From Oceanospirillaceae bacterium (GTDB lineage: Bacteria; Pseudomonadota; Gammaproteobacteria; Pseudomonadales; Balneatricaceae): a stretch of DNA of 28,301 bases. Below, piece after piece: positions 1-7,899 of the stretch (the stretch's first letter is position 1; each line of letters starts with the position of its first letter). Location of the stretch: positions 2,316-30,616 of the forward strand of contig DPHD01000068.1 of NCBI GenBank assembly GCA_003523085.1, in the 5' to 3' direction. The notes beneath the pieces are model-generated. The model had not been told where the DNA came from and searched no databases. It worked only from the letters and a program-made list of their open reading frames with translations. Position numbers and translations under genes: made by a program.

Positions 1-1380
1 CTAGCGGGTGCGCAGCAGCTTAAATCGGCCCTAGAAGCCGGTACTGACCCGACGCAAGTGCGTATTCTAAGTGCCCCATGTATGGGCCGGTGTGATACCG
101 CTCCAGTTGCGGAGGTAGGCCATCATCACGTAGATAACGCCGATGCTGCAAAAATTGTCGACGTCATTGAAGCCAAGCACTTTCACCCAGACATTCCAGA
201 CTACCTGGCTTACGATGCCTATGTTGCAGACGGCGGCTATGGGTTGTTGAAACAGTGCCTTGCCGGTGATTACACCTGGGAAGACATTCAAAAAGTGTTG
301 GCCGACGCTAACCTAAAGGGCTTGGGCGGCGCAGGTTTCCCAACTCACATGAAATGGAAGTTTGTTCGCCAAGAGCCTAAACCGCGCTACCTTGCCATCA
401 ATGGTGACGAAGGCGAGCCTGGCACGTTTAAAGACCGTATCTATTTAGAGTCTGATCCCCATCGCTTTATTGAAGGTGCCTTGATCAGTGCTTGGGCAGT
501 AGAAGCTGAAGCAGCTTACATATACCTACGTGACGAATACCCAGCTGCGCGGGAAATCCTAAAGGCAGAAATTGCCAAAGTAGAAGCCGCAGGCCTTGCG
601 CCTGCCGGTGGTATCCACCTTCGCCGTGGTGCTGGCGCTTATATTTGTGGTGAAGAATCAGCCATGATTGAGTCACTAGAAGGTAAGCCGGGCATGCCTC
701 GTCACCGTCCGCCGTTTGTGGCTCAGGTTGGTTTGTTCAACCGTCCTACCTTGGTCAACAATATTGAAACCGTATTTTGGATTCGTACCTTAATGGATAA
801 AGGCGCCGATTGGTTCTCAAGCCAAGGCCGTAACGGTTCACAAGGTTTGCGTAGTTTCTCTGTTTCTGGCCGGGTTAAAAACCCGGGTGTTAAGTTAGCA
901 CCCGCGGGTATTACCATGCAGGAACTGATGGATGAATACTGTGGTGGCATGTTAGATGGCCAAACCTTTAAGGGTTACCTTCCAGGCGGCGCGTCCGGTG
1001 GCATTTTGCCCGCCGGCATGGCCGACATTCCGCTCGATTTTGGCACCCTACAGCCATACGGCTGTTTTATTGGTTCTGCTGCCGTTGTAGTTTTGTCAGA
1101 TCAAGACAATATGCGTGATGTAGTGGTTAACTTGCTGAAGTTCTTCGAAGACGAGAGCTGTGGCCAGTGTACGCCATGTCGCGTAGGCACAGAAAAAATG
1201 GTGAAGTTGCTACAGCGTCCAGATTGGGATCAAGCCTTAATGGCTGAACTAGGCCAAGCCATGTGCGACGCGTCTATTTGTGGTTTGGGCCAAGCGGCCT
1301 CTAACCCCATCACCACCGTATTTAAATATTTTGACGCTGATTTGATCGCTACCGATCTGTCTGCCAGCGCTAAGTCGTAA
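1..1380 (+). CDS. fdsB: NAD-dependent formate dehydrogenase beta subunit (5' end outside window)
   Basis: This subunit carries electrons from the formate dehydrogenase iron-sulfur chain to NAD+ through FMN, in the cytoplasm. The frame is open from base 1, so the start lies upstream; the GTG at 58 is internal. The protein begins inside a NuoE-like thioredoxin fold with a [2Fe-2S] motif (CMGRC, bases about 79-93). A NuoF-like part follows: GLGGAGFPT, then NGDEGEPGTFKDR for FMN/NADH binding, then GAGAYICGEE, and near the end CGQCTPCRVG (about 1159-1188), which with a later Cys binds a [4Fe-4S] cluster. A NuoE-like N-terminus fused to NuoF is typical of FdsB. fdsA follows after 20 bases, so the two are co-transcribed; the small gamma subunit FdsG would be expected just upstream. 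Family assignment is firm. Choice of Fds over another NuoF-like diaphorase rests on the neighbour. Confidence 0.93.
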   Translation, partial: LAGAQQLKSALEAGTDPTQVRILSAPCMGRCDTAPVAEVGHHHVDNADAAKIVDVIEAKHFHPDIPDYLAYDAYVADGGYGLLKQCLAGDYTWEDIQKVLADANLKGLGGAGFPTHMKWKFVRQEPKPRYLAINGDEGEPGTFKDRIYLESDPHRFIEGALISAWAVEAEAAYIYLRDEYPAAREILKAEIAKVEAAGLAPAGGIHLRRGAGAYICGEESAMIESLEGKPGMPRHRPPFVAQVGLFNRPTLVNNIETVFWIRTLMDKGADWFSSQGRNGSQGLRSFSVSGRVKNPGVKLAPAGITMQELMDEYCGGMLDGQTFKGYLPGGASGGILPAGMADIPLDFGTLQPYGCFIGSAAVVVLSDQDNMRDVVVNLLKFFEDESCGQCTPCRVGTEKMVKLLQRPDWDQALMAELGQAMCDASICGLGQAASNPITTVFKYFDADLIATDLSASAKS

Positions 1381-1400
1381 TCAGGAACGGGAGACATATT

Positions 1401-4166
1401 ATGAGCCAAGATATTATTAGTTTTACCCTAGACGGTGAAAAAGCCACTGCCAAAGCAGGCGAGACCATCTGGGAAGTTGCCAAGCGTATGGGCGAAACCA
1501 TTCCTCACTTGTGTTACAAACCAGAGCCAGGTTACCGCGCCGACGGTAACTGCCGCGCGTGTATGGTAGAAATTGAAGGCGAACGCGTATTAGCCGCGTC
1601 TTGCTTGCGTTCTCCATCCGAAGGCATGGTTGTCACCAGTGCTAGCTCTGATCGTGCCCAGTCTTCTCGCAAGATGGTGATGGAGCTCCTAGCTACCGAC
1701 CAACCAGCCCGTGAAGAATCTCCAGACAAAAGCTCTCACTTTTGGGCGATGGCCGATTTATTGGCAATGGATGCTACCGAAGCGCGCTTTGACGAAACCG
1801 AAAAGCCTTGTGCAGACAACAGCAGTAAGGCCATGCGCGTTAATTTACAATCGTGCATTAACTGTAATTTGTGCGTACGTGCATGTCGTGAAGTACAAGT
1901 GAACGACGTTATTGGTATGGCTAATCGTGGTGCAGATTCTAAAGTCGTATTCGACTTTGACGACCCAATGGGCGATTCCACCTGCGTAACTTGTGGCGAA
2001 TGTGTACAGGCATGTCCTACTGGTGCCTTAATGCCTTCTGCTGTAACTAGCGAAGACGGCATAGGCGACAGCGCCGACATCGACAGCAAGATCGACAGTG
2101 TATGTCAGTATTGTGGCGTAGGTTGTCAGTTAACTTACCACGTGAAAGACGAGCGCATTGTTTATGTTGAAGGCCGAGATGGCCCAGCCAACCAAAACCG
2201 TTTGTGTGTTAAGGGCCGTTTTGGATCCGACTATATCCATCATGGCGACCGTATTACCCAGCCGTTAATTCGACTTGAAGGTGCGAAAAAGGGTATTCAT
2301 GGTGACTTTGATCCCGCCAAACCACTGACTCATTTCCGCGAAGCGAGCTGGGAAGAGGCTCTCGACTTGGCTGCCAATGGCTTCATTAACATCCGTGATA
2401 ATCAAGGCAAAAAAGCCCTTGCAGGTTTTGGTAGTGCCAAAGGTTCTAACGAAGAAGCCTACTTGTTCCAAAAGCTGGTACGTACAGGTTTTGGTAGCAA
2501 CAACGTAGACCATTGTACGCGCCTATGTCACGCTTCTTCGGTAATGGCCTTGTTGGAAGGTTTGGGTTCAGGTGCGGTGTCGGCCTCGTTTATGCAGGCC
2601 AAGAACGCAGACGTGGTAGTGATCACGGGTTCAAACCCAACGGCTAACCACCCTGTAGCCGCCACCTTCTTTAAGCAGGCGGCCAAGAATGGCACCAAGA
2701 TTATCGTCTTGGACCCTCGTGGCCATGCCATGAAGAAGTACGCCAGCCATATGATTCAGTTCAAGCCAGGCAGTGATGTGAGCTTCTGGAATGCTATCAT
2801 GAACGTGATTGTTACCGAAGAACTATACAATCAAAGCTACATCGACTCTATGACCACTGGTTTTGATGCGGTTAAAGAGCATGTTAAACGCTACAGCCCA
2901 GAAGCCATGTCGTCCATTTGTGGTGTAGCTCCAGAGCTGATCCGCGAAGTGGCCCGTTTGTACGCCACGGCCAACAATGCCATGATTTTCTGGGGTATGG
3001 GCGTGTCTCAGCACGTACACGGCACCGACAACTGTCGCGCCATGATTTCCGTAGCATTGATGACCGGCCAGATTGGTCGTGAAGGTGCAGGCTTGCACCC
3101 ACTACGTGGCCAAAATAACGTACAGGGCGCATCGGATGCGGGCTTAATCCCCATGATGTACCCAGACTACAAAAAGGTTGTTAATGGCGACGTTAAGGCT
3201 ATGTTTGAGCAACTTTGGGACACAGAATTGTCTGATGAGCCGGGTCTCACTGTGGTAGAAACCATGAACGCCATTCATGAAGGTAAGGTTACGGGTATGT
3301 ACGTGGAAGGTGAAAACCCAGCCATGTCCGACCCAGATTTGCACCACGCCCGTGGTGCTCTAGCGATGCTTGAGCACTTGGTAGTGCAAGACCTATACGT
3401 TACAGAAACAGCGATGTATGCCGACGTGGTTCTGCCTGCTTCGGCATGGCCAGAGAAAGACGGCACAGCCTCTAACACCAACCGTACCGTGCAGATGGGT
3501 CGCCAAGCGGTTAAACCGCCGGGTGATGCCCGCCAAGATTGGTGGATTATCCAAGAAATTGCCAATCGCATGGGCTGTAACTGGACTTACACTCACCCTA
3601 AAGACGTATTTGCCGAAATGAAGCAAGCCATGCCAAGCTTGAATAACTTGTCTTGGGAACGTTTGGAAAATGAACACTCGGTGACTTACCCTTGTCCAGC
3701 CGAAGATCATCCGGGCAATGACATCGTGTTTATCGACAGCTTCCCTATTGAAGGTGGCCGCGGTAAGTTTGTGGCTGCAGACATTGTGGAGCCAGATGAA
3801 CGCCCAGATGACGAATACCCCGTTATTTTAACGACGGGTCGTCAGTTAGAGCATTGGCATACCGGTTCCATGACCCGTCGTGCGCCAGTGTTGGATGCCC
3901 TAGAGCCAGAAGCAGTAGCCACCTTAAGCCGTGAAGAGCTGGCTAAAGTCGGCGCTAAGGCCGGAGACATGATTCGTGTATCAACACGCCGTGGTAGCAT
4001 TGAGCTCTTGGCCCGTGAAGACGCCGATGTGCCCGCTGGCGTGATCTTCATCCCCTTCTGCTACGTAGAAGCATCGGCTAACATGCTCACCAACGCAGCC
4101 CTTGATCCGGTGGGTAAAATCCCGGAGTTTAAGTTCTGTGCCTCGCGTATTGAGCGGGTAGGCTAG
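1401..4166 (+). CDS. fdsA: NAD-dependent formate dehydrogenase alpha subunit, molybdopterin-binding
   Basis: The 921-residue catalytic subunit oxidises formate to CO2 at a bis-MGD molybdenum centre and passes electrons to FdsB. In order it has a [2Fe-2S] ferredoxin domain (C38, C51, C54, C68), two [4Fe-4S] motifs (C152-C155-C158-C162 and C195-C198-C201-C205), a further [4Fe-4S] site of the molybdopterin domain (C235, C238, C242, C269), then the molybdopterin oxidoreductase and dinucleotide-binding domains. HCTRLCH at 371-377 aligns with the formate dehydrogenase active site; C376 would be the Mo ligand in place of selenocysteine, with H377 next to it. The ATG has a GGAACGGGAG-like ribosome site just upstream. 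No twin-arginine signal is seen, so it is cytoplasmic. It is the last gene before the terminator at 4212. No fdsD gene is found here. Confidence 0.95.
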   Translation: MSQDIISFTLDGEKATAKAGETIWEVAKRMGETIPHLCYKPEPGYRADGNCRACMVEIEGERVLAASCLRSPSEGMVVTSASSDRAQSSRKMVMELLATDQPAREESPDKSSHFWAMADLLAMDATEARFDETEKPCADNSSKAMRVNLQSCINCNLCVRACREVQVNDVIGMANRGADSKVVFDFDDPMGDSTCVTCGECVQACPTGALMPSAVTSEDGIGDSADIDSKIDSVCQYCGVGCQLTYHVKDERIVYVEGRDGPANQNRLCVKGRFGSDYIHHGDRITQPLIRLEGAKKGIHGDFDPAKPLTHFREASWEEALDLAANGFINIRDNQGKKALAGFGSAKGSNEEAYLFQKLVRTGFGSNNVDHCTRLCHASSVMALLEGLGSGAVSASFMQAKNADVVVITGSNPTANHPVAATFFKQAAKNGTKIIVLDPRGHAMKKYASHMIQFKPGSDVSFWNAIMNVIVTEELYNQSYIDSMTTGFDAVKEHVKRYSPEAMSSICGVAPELIREVARLYATANNAMIFWGMGVSQHVHGTDNCRAMISVALMTGQIGREGAGLHPLRGQNNVQGASDAGLIPMMYPDYKKVVNGDVKAMFEQLWDTELSDEPGLTVVETMNAIHEGKVTGMYVEGENPAMSDPDLHHARGALAMLEHLVVQDLYVTETAMYADVVLPASAWPEKDGTASNTNRTVQMGRQAVKPPGDARQDWWIIQEIANRMGCNWTYTHPKDVFAEMKQAMPSLNNLSWERLENEHSVTYPCPAEDHPGNDIVFIDSFPIEGGRGKFVAADIVEPDERPDDEYPVILTTGRQLEHWHTGSMTRRAPVLDALEPEAVATLSREELAKVGAKAGDMIRVSTRRGSIELLAREDADVPAGVIFIPFCYVEASANMLTNAALDPVGKIPEFKFCASRIERVG

Positions 4167-4185
4167 AGCGAGCGCGACGCTCCGC

Positions 4186-4211
4186 CGTCATCCTGACGAA
4201 GGTCAGGATCC
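4186..4211. repeat. Short intergenic palindrome, GTCAT...ATCC type, copy 1
   Basis: An 8-bp perfect inverted repeat (ATCCTGAC at 4190-4197, GTCAGGAT at 4202-4209) with a GAAG loop, flanked by GTC and C. Its layout matches the element at 10878 although the arm sequence differs. Elements of the form GTCAT-arm-loop-arm-C are widespread between genes in many proteobacteria. It lies between the fdsA stop and the terminator. Confidence 0.7.
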
Positions 4212-4243
4212 AAAAAGACTAGCAAATTGCTGGTCTTTTTTTT
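4212..4243 (+). terminator. Rho-independent terminator of the fds operon
   Basis: A 13-bp stem (4212-4224 with 4228-4240, one G-U pair) with a 3-base loop is followed by an unbroken run of T ending at 4243. It begins 45 bases after the fdsA stop. The right arm holds GCTGGTCTT (4229-4237), which recurs in other inverted repeats in this window. Confidence 0.88.
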
Positions 4244-4297
4244 ACTTTCGATTTAATGTGTAAGTCTAAACTAGAGTCAGTGAAGGCACGCATACCT

Positions 4298-4720
4298 ATG
4301 GCAGAAAATAAAACTCAAGCCACCGGTGAAGATATAGAAACGTTTCTCAATACTGTAGAGCACCCCGTGCGCCGTGAAAATGCATTAGTAGTGCTTGCGC
4401 TCATGCGTAAGGTGAGTGGTGTAGAACCTCGTATGTGGGGCACCAGCATGGTGGGGTTTGGTCAATATCACTATAAATACGACAGTGGCCGCGAAGGTGA
4501 CTGTTACATTATTGGCTTTTCACCCAGAAAAGCCAACCTAACTCTGTATATTATGCCCGGTTATCAAGATCTTAGTTCCTACCTGAATCGCCTAGGAAAA
4601 CACAAGATTGGTAAGTGTTGTTTATATATCAACAAGTTAGCCGATGTGGATATGGCCGTTCTAGAAGAGCTTTTGGTGTATGGCTGGGACAAAATGAAAC
4701 ATCGCCAGGTTGAATCTTAG
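4298..4720 (+). CDS. DUF1801 family protein, first of two tandem paralogues
   Basis: A small cytoplasmic protein of 140 residues. It fits the DUF1801 (YdhG-like) family by its pattern: HPVRRENALVVLALMRK near the N-terminus, WGTSMVGFGQYHYKY in the middle, GFSPRKANLTLYI, then a C-terminal KIGKCCLYINKL stretch. The fold is an alpha/beta domain of unknown biochemical role. An ATG at 4256 in the same frame would add 14 residues, but 4298 matches the start of the adjacent paralogue (MAENKTQ against MAANKTQ), so I prefer it. The two paralogues share the main motifs along most of their length, which points to tandem duplication. The gene starts after the fds terminator and so is probably transcribed separately. 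Confidence 0.85.
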   Translation: MAENKTQATGEDIETFLNTVEHPVRRENALVVLALMRKVSGVEPRMWGTSMVGFGQYHYKYDSGREGDCYIIGFSPRKANLTLYIMPGYQDLSSYLNRLGKHKIGKCCLYINKLADVDMAVLEELLVYGWDKMKHRQVES

Positions 4721-4738
4721 AAAAGGCAGAGGTTATCA

Positions 4739-5152
4739 ATGGCGGCTAACAAAACCCAACTTAACGACGCTTGTGTCGATACCTTTTTATCTAAGGTTGA
4801 ACACCATGTTAGGCGCGAGAATGCTCAACAAATAACGGCTCTAATGCGTAAAATAACCGGTGTCGAACCTAATATGTGGGGTGATTCTTTGGTCGGGTTT
4901 GGCAACCTTAGCTACACCTATGCCAATGGCAAAGCAGGTGAGTGGTTTGTATTAGGCGTATCACCACGCAAACAAGCCTTAACGCTATATATCATGTCTG
5001 GCTTTGATGCCATAGACGACTATCTCGGCCGTTTAGGTAAGTTCAAATTAGGTAAATGTTGTTTGTACATTAACAAGTTAGACGACATTGACCTTGCTGT
5101 TCTTGAACAAATTTTAGCCACTGTATGGCTGACCTTACCCAGACATAACTAG
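4739..5152 (+). CDS. DUF1801 family protein, second of two tandem paralogues
   Basis: A 137-residue paralogue of the preceding gene, 18 bases after it, with a GCAGAGG ribosome site before the ATG. Shared blocks include HHVRRENAQQITALMRK, WGDSLVGFGNLSYTY, GVSPRKQALTLYI and KLGKCCLYINKL. The copies differ at many positions, so the duplication is old or the pair was acquired together. Function is unknown. Being in one likely operon, the two might form a heteromer, which is inference only. Confidence 0.85.
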   Translation: MAANKTQLNDACVDTFLSKVEHHVRRENAQQITALMRKITGVEPNMWGDSLVGFGNLSYTYANGKAGEWFVLGVSPRKQALTLYIMSGFDAIDDYLGRLGKFKLGKCCLYINKLDDIDLAVLEQILATVWLTLPRHN

Positions 5153-5215
5153 TTCTGGTTCTTACCTTACGAATCATGCACAATAACGCCATTATCCGTT
5201 TTCGAATTGTACATT

Positions 5216-5668
5216 ATGCCTATATGGGTTGATGCAGACGCCTGTCCTGTCGTCATTAAAGACATCTTATTCCGTGCTGCCGAGCGCACACAAATACCCA
5301 CTACCTTAGTGGCCAATCAATACATTGCTACGCCTCCCTCTAAGGTCATTAGCATGGTGCAGGTAGGTTCGGGTTTTGATGTGGCCGACAATGAAATTGT
5401 GAAACGTGTGGTGGCAGGTGATTTAGTCATTACCTCAGACATTCCTTTGGCTGCCGAAGTGGTAGAGAAGGGTGCTCAAGCCCTAAGTCCTCGGGGTGAG
5501 GCCTACACTAAAGAGACTATTAGGCAACGATTGAATATGCGTGACTTTATGGAAACCTTGCGTAATAGTGGTGTACAAACCGGTGGGCCAGCGGCTATGA
5601 ATCATACAGACCGTCAAAGCTTTGCCAATAAATTAGATCGTTGGATCGCAAAACAGAAGGTGACTTGA
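5216..5668 (+). CDS. YaiI/YqxD (UPF0178) family protein
   Basis: A 150-residue protein matching the UPF0178 family. It starts with MPIWVDADACP, has the middle segment VDNEIV-like VADNEIVKRVVAGDLVITSDIPLA, and ends with a conserved RGEAYTKETI...RDFMETLR...NHTDRQSFANKLDRW block. The family has a PIN/NYN-like fold with conserved Asp residues (D5, D7), so nuclease activity is often guessed but not shown here. I use the ATG at 5216; a TTG at 5207 would add three residues and has no better ribosome site. Its TGA overlaps the ATG of the next gene by one base, so the two are translationally coupled. No clear link to formate metabolism is known to me. Confidence 0.9.
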   Translation: MPIWVDADACPVVIKDILFRAAERTQIPTTLVANQYIATPPSKVISMVQVGSGFDVADNEIVKRVVAGDLVITSDIPLAAEVVEKGAQALSPRGEAYTKETIRQRLNMRDFMETLRNSGVQTGGPAAMNHTDRQSFANKLDRWIAKQKVT

Positions 5669-6549
5669 TGAAACCTGCCGACTTATCGGGTTATCTTATT
5701 TACCCCAACCCAGAAAACCCCACCCTTACCAGCCAGGTAACAGGTCGCGACCACACGGGCGTCGATGTGGCTGTGGACGTGGTCACGGAACAAGGGCTTA
5801 CGGTTTACCTGAACAAACAAGAAATCGTGACGCTTATGACCTTGGGAGACCACCCGGAATATTTAGCGGTGGGGTTTTTGCTCAACCAAAACATGTTGCA
5901 CGCCGATGATGTGGTTACCGGGATCGACTTTGATGAAGAGTTGGAAGTGGTAATTGTTCGTACCGAACGCGAAACCAATTACGAAGACAAGATGAAAAAG
6001 AAGGTGCGTACCTCGGGTTGTGCACAAGGCACGGTGTTTGGCGACATTATGGAGAAGTTCGACACTATTACTTTGGCCGCCGATGCGCGCCTAAAAACCA
6101 GTGACTTGTACCAATTAGCACGGCAAATAAACACCACCCCCAGTATTTATCAAAAGGCCGGTGCCATCCATGGTTGTGTGTTGTGCCATGACGCTCAGCC
6201 GTTGGTGTACATGGAAGATGTAGGCCGCCACAACGCCATTGATAAAATTGCCGGCTATATGCACATACATCACATAACGCCACAAGATAAGTGTTTTTAC
6301 ACCACAGGAAGGCTAACTTCTGAGATGGTGATTAAAACCGTACAAATGCGTATTCCTATTCTCATTTCGCGCTCTGGTTTTACGGCGTGGGGGGTAGATT
6401 TAGCTCGCAAAGCCGGTTTAACGTTGATTGGCCGCGCTAAAGGTAAAAAGTTTGTTGCTTTGGCAGGTTACGAGCGTTTAATTTACGATGCGGACCTTTC
6501 CAAAATTGCCGACGAACCCAAACGATATGGACGTAACAATGCAGATTAA
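5668..6549 (+). CDS. fdhD: Formate dehydrogenase accessory protein FdhD/FdsC
   Basis: This 293-residue accessory protein matures the molybdenum cofactor for formate dehydrogenase. In E. coli, FdhD passes sulfur from IscS to bis-MGD; FdsC is the homologue that serves Fds enzymes. Family signs are SGCAQGTVFG (about 116-125), AIHGCVLCHD, EDVGRHNAIDKIAG, YTTGRLTSEMV and the ISRSGFTAWGVDLARKAGLTLIGRAKGKKF block. The loop that holds CxxC in E. coli FdhD reads C118-A-Q-G here, so the second cysteine is missing. C170 and C173 lie elsewhere and cannot be assumed to replace it. The ATG at 5668 has an AGAAGG site and overlaps the previous stop; the next gene, mobA, starts inside its end. The function fits the fdsBA genes upstream. 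Confidence 0.92.
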   Translation: MKPADLSGYLIYPNPENPTLTSQVTGRDHTGVDVAVDVVTEQGLTVYLNKQEIVTLMTLGDHPEYLAVGFLLNQNMLHADDVVTGIDFDEELEVVIVRTERETNYEDKMKKKVRTSGCAQGTVFGDIMEKFDTITLAADARLKTSDLYQLARQINTTPSIYQKAGAIHGCVLCHDAQPLVYMEDVGRHNAIDKIAGYMHIHHITPQDKCFYTTGRLTSEMVIKTVQMRIPILISRSGFTAWGVDLARKAGLTLIGRAKGKKFVALAGYERLIYDADLSKIADEPKRYGRNNAD

Positions 6550-7168
6550 ACCTGAACAAGTGGTTGGCGTTATATTGGCAGGGGGTTTAGCGCGCCGAAT
6601 GGGCGGGGGTGATAAATCGATGCTCAAATTAGGTGGCCGACGCATATTAGATTACGTCATTGAATCCGCTCAAAACCAATTGCACACGGTCATTATTAAC
6701 GCCAACGGTGACCCAAAACGATTTGCCGAATTTAATCTACCGGTACAAGCCGACATCGTGCCCGATTTTGCTGGGCCGTTGGCTGGCGTGGTGTCCGCTA
6801 TGGCGTGGGTAAAGCAAAATAATTCAGAAGCCACACATATCATCACGTTGGCGGCAGATACCCCATTTTTTCCTCACGATTACGTCGCCCGTATGTTGGA
6901 GTTGATGGCATTAAAGCAGCAGCGCCTGGCCTGTGCTAGTTATCAAGGTCGTACTCAACCCGTGTTTGGTTTGTGGCCGGTAGACTTGTTTGATGATTTG
7001 TATATAGCCTTGGTAGAAGACGATGTACGCAAAGTCGACCGTTTTACAGCACCTTATGGGGTGGCCGATGTGGCCTTTGATGAACTGGCTGATAACCCGT
7101 TTTTTAATGTCAATAAACCTGAAGATCTAGACATCGGCGAGCAACAGCTGGCTAACCGCCCAGTATGA
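6527..7168 (+). CDS. mobA: Molybdenum cofactor guanylyltransferase MobA
   Basis: MobA joins GMP from GTP to Mo-molybdopterin, giving the MGD cofactor that formate dehydrogenase needs. The 213-residue protein has the nucleotide-binding signature GVILAGGLARRMGGGDK (about 14-30) with the conserved Lys, a DFAGPLAGV stretch, and LAADTPFFP, where the Asp binds Mg2+. It ends with FFNVNKPEDL, typical of MobA. I take the ATG at 6527 (another in-frame ATG at 6539 is possible); both overlap the fdhD 3' end. The TGA overlaps the ATG of the next gene. The order fdhD-mobA shows a cofactor block for the formate dehydrogenase. Confidence 0.95.
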   Translation: MDVTMQIKPEQVVGVILAGGLARRMGGGDKSMLKLGGRRILDYVIESAQNQLHTVIINANGDPKRFAEFNLPVQADIVPDFAGPLAGVVSAMAWVKQNNSEATHIITLAADTPFFPHDYVARMLELMALKQQRLACASYQGRTQPVFGLWPVDLFDDLYIALVEDDVRKVDRFTAPYGVADVAFDELADNPFFNVNKPEDLDIGEQQLANRPV

Positions 7169-7833
7169 CGAACATACAGATAAAGCCTGAGCAGCTAACC
7201 GCTCGGCAGCGTATCGACTCTATTCACCACATACTGCGAGAACGGATCTGTTTGTTGCAGTATGTGCCCTTGTCGGTGCTGCGGGAAGCTCAACTGGCTG
7301 ACGAGTTTGGGTGTAGTCGAACACCGGTACGCGAAGCCATAAAGCGGCTGGAATTTGAAGGTCTGGTGACCAGTAAAAATGGTGTGGGTACCATTGTTAC
7401 GGAAGCTAATTTTGAGTTATTAAAAGATGTTTACACCGTGCGCCTTAAAATTGCTGAATTGATCGGAGGCATGGGCGTAACGCAGGTACCGCAAGAGGTT
7501 ATTAGTGGTTTACAAGCATTGTTGACCCGAGCCAAACGGCTAACACCCCACTCGGATCAGGCACTTGAGGTGGCGCGTATAAACCATCAGTTACACGGCT
7601 TAATTTGCCAGATTATTGATAATGTGGCGTTGCGACAGCTCTATGACCTTTATTATTACCAAACCAGCCGTGTTTGGTACCAGCAAATGCCTGAGTTTTT
7701 GGAGAGTGAAGTGGCGGCTATCGTTGATGAGCTCGTAGAGCTGATTGCCGCTGCGCAACGGCATGATTTGGTCGCCCTTGGCTATATAAAACGCAACTAC
7801 ATCGCCCGAGTCATCGGCCTGTTACAAGGCTGA
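7165..7833 (+). CDS. GntR family transcriptional regulator, FCD (FadR-type) subfamily
   Basis: A 222-residue regulator with an N-terminal winged helix-turn-helix (about 11-80, including LADEFGCSRTPVREAIKRLEFEGLV) and an all-helical C-terminal FCD-type ligand domain (about 85-220). Members usually bind organic acids or related catabolites and repress adjacent catabolic genes. Its ATG overlaps the mobA stop (ATGA), but its likely targets are the downstream M24-like and amidase genes. The gap after it holds a perfect GCTGTATACAGC palindrome, whose GTATAC core fits the usual operator of this subfamily. The ligand cannot be told from sequence. Confidence 0.92.
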   Translation: MTNIQIKPEQLTARQRIDSIHHILRERICLLQYVPLSVLREAQLADEFGCSRTPVREAIKRLEFEGLVTSKNGVGTIVTEANFELLKDVYTVRLKIAELIGGMGVTQVPQEVISGLQALLTRAKRLTPHSDQALEVARINHQLHGLICQIIDNVALRQLYDLYYYQTSRVWYQQMPEFLESEVAAIVDELVELIAAAQRHDLVALGYIKRNYIARVIGLLQG

Positions 7834-7839
7834 AATTTA

Positions 7840-7851
7840 GCTGTATACAGC
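7840..7851. promoter_or_regulatory. Candidate GntR operator palindrome
   Basis: A perfect 12-bp palindrome, GCTGTATACAGC, lies just after the GntR gene stop and 48 bases before the M24-like start. FadR-subfamily GntR proteins commonly bind GT-N(2-3)-AC centred palindromes, so autoregulation and control of the downstream genes are plausible. Confidence 0.55.
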
Positions 7852-7870
7852 ATTGAGTTTTCCAGATACA

Positions 7871-7891
7871 CTCAGATTTTTCCGATCTGAG
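7871..7891 (+). promoter_or_regulatory. Leader inverted repeat before the M24-like gene
   Basis: Seven-base arms CTCAGAT (7871-7877) and ATCTGAG (7885-7891) enclose a 7-base centre and end 8 bases before the ATG at 7900. The right arm overlaps the place where a ribosome site would sit. It could be an operator or an RNA hairpin that masks the start. There is no T run, so it is not a terminator. Confidence 0.4.
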
Positions 7892-7899
7892 ATAGTGCC

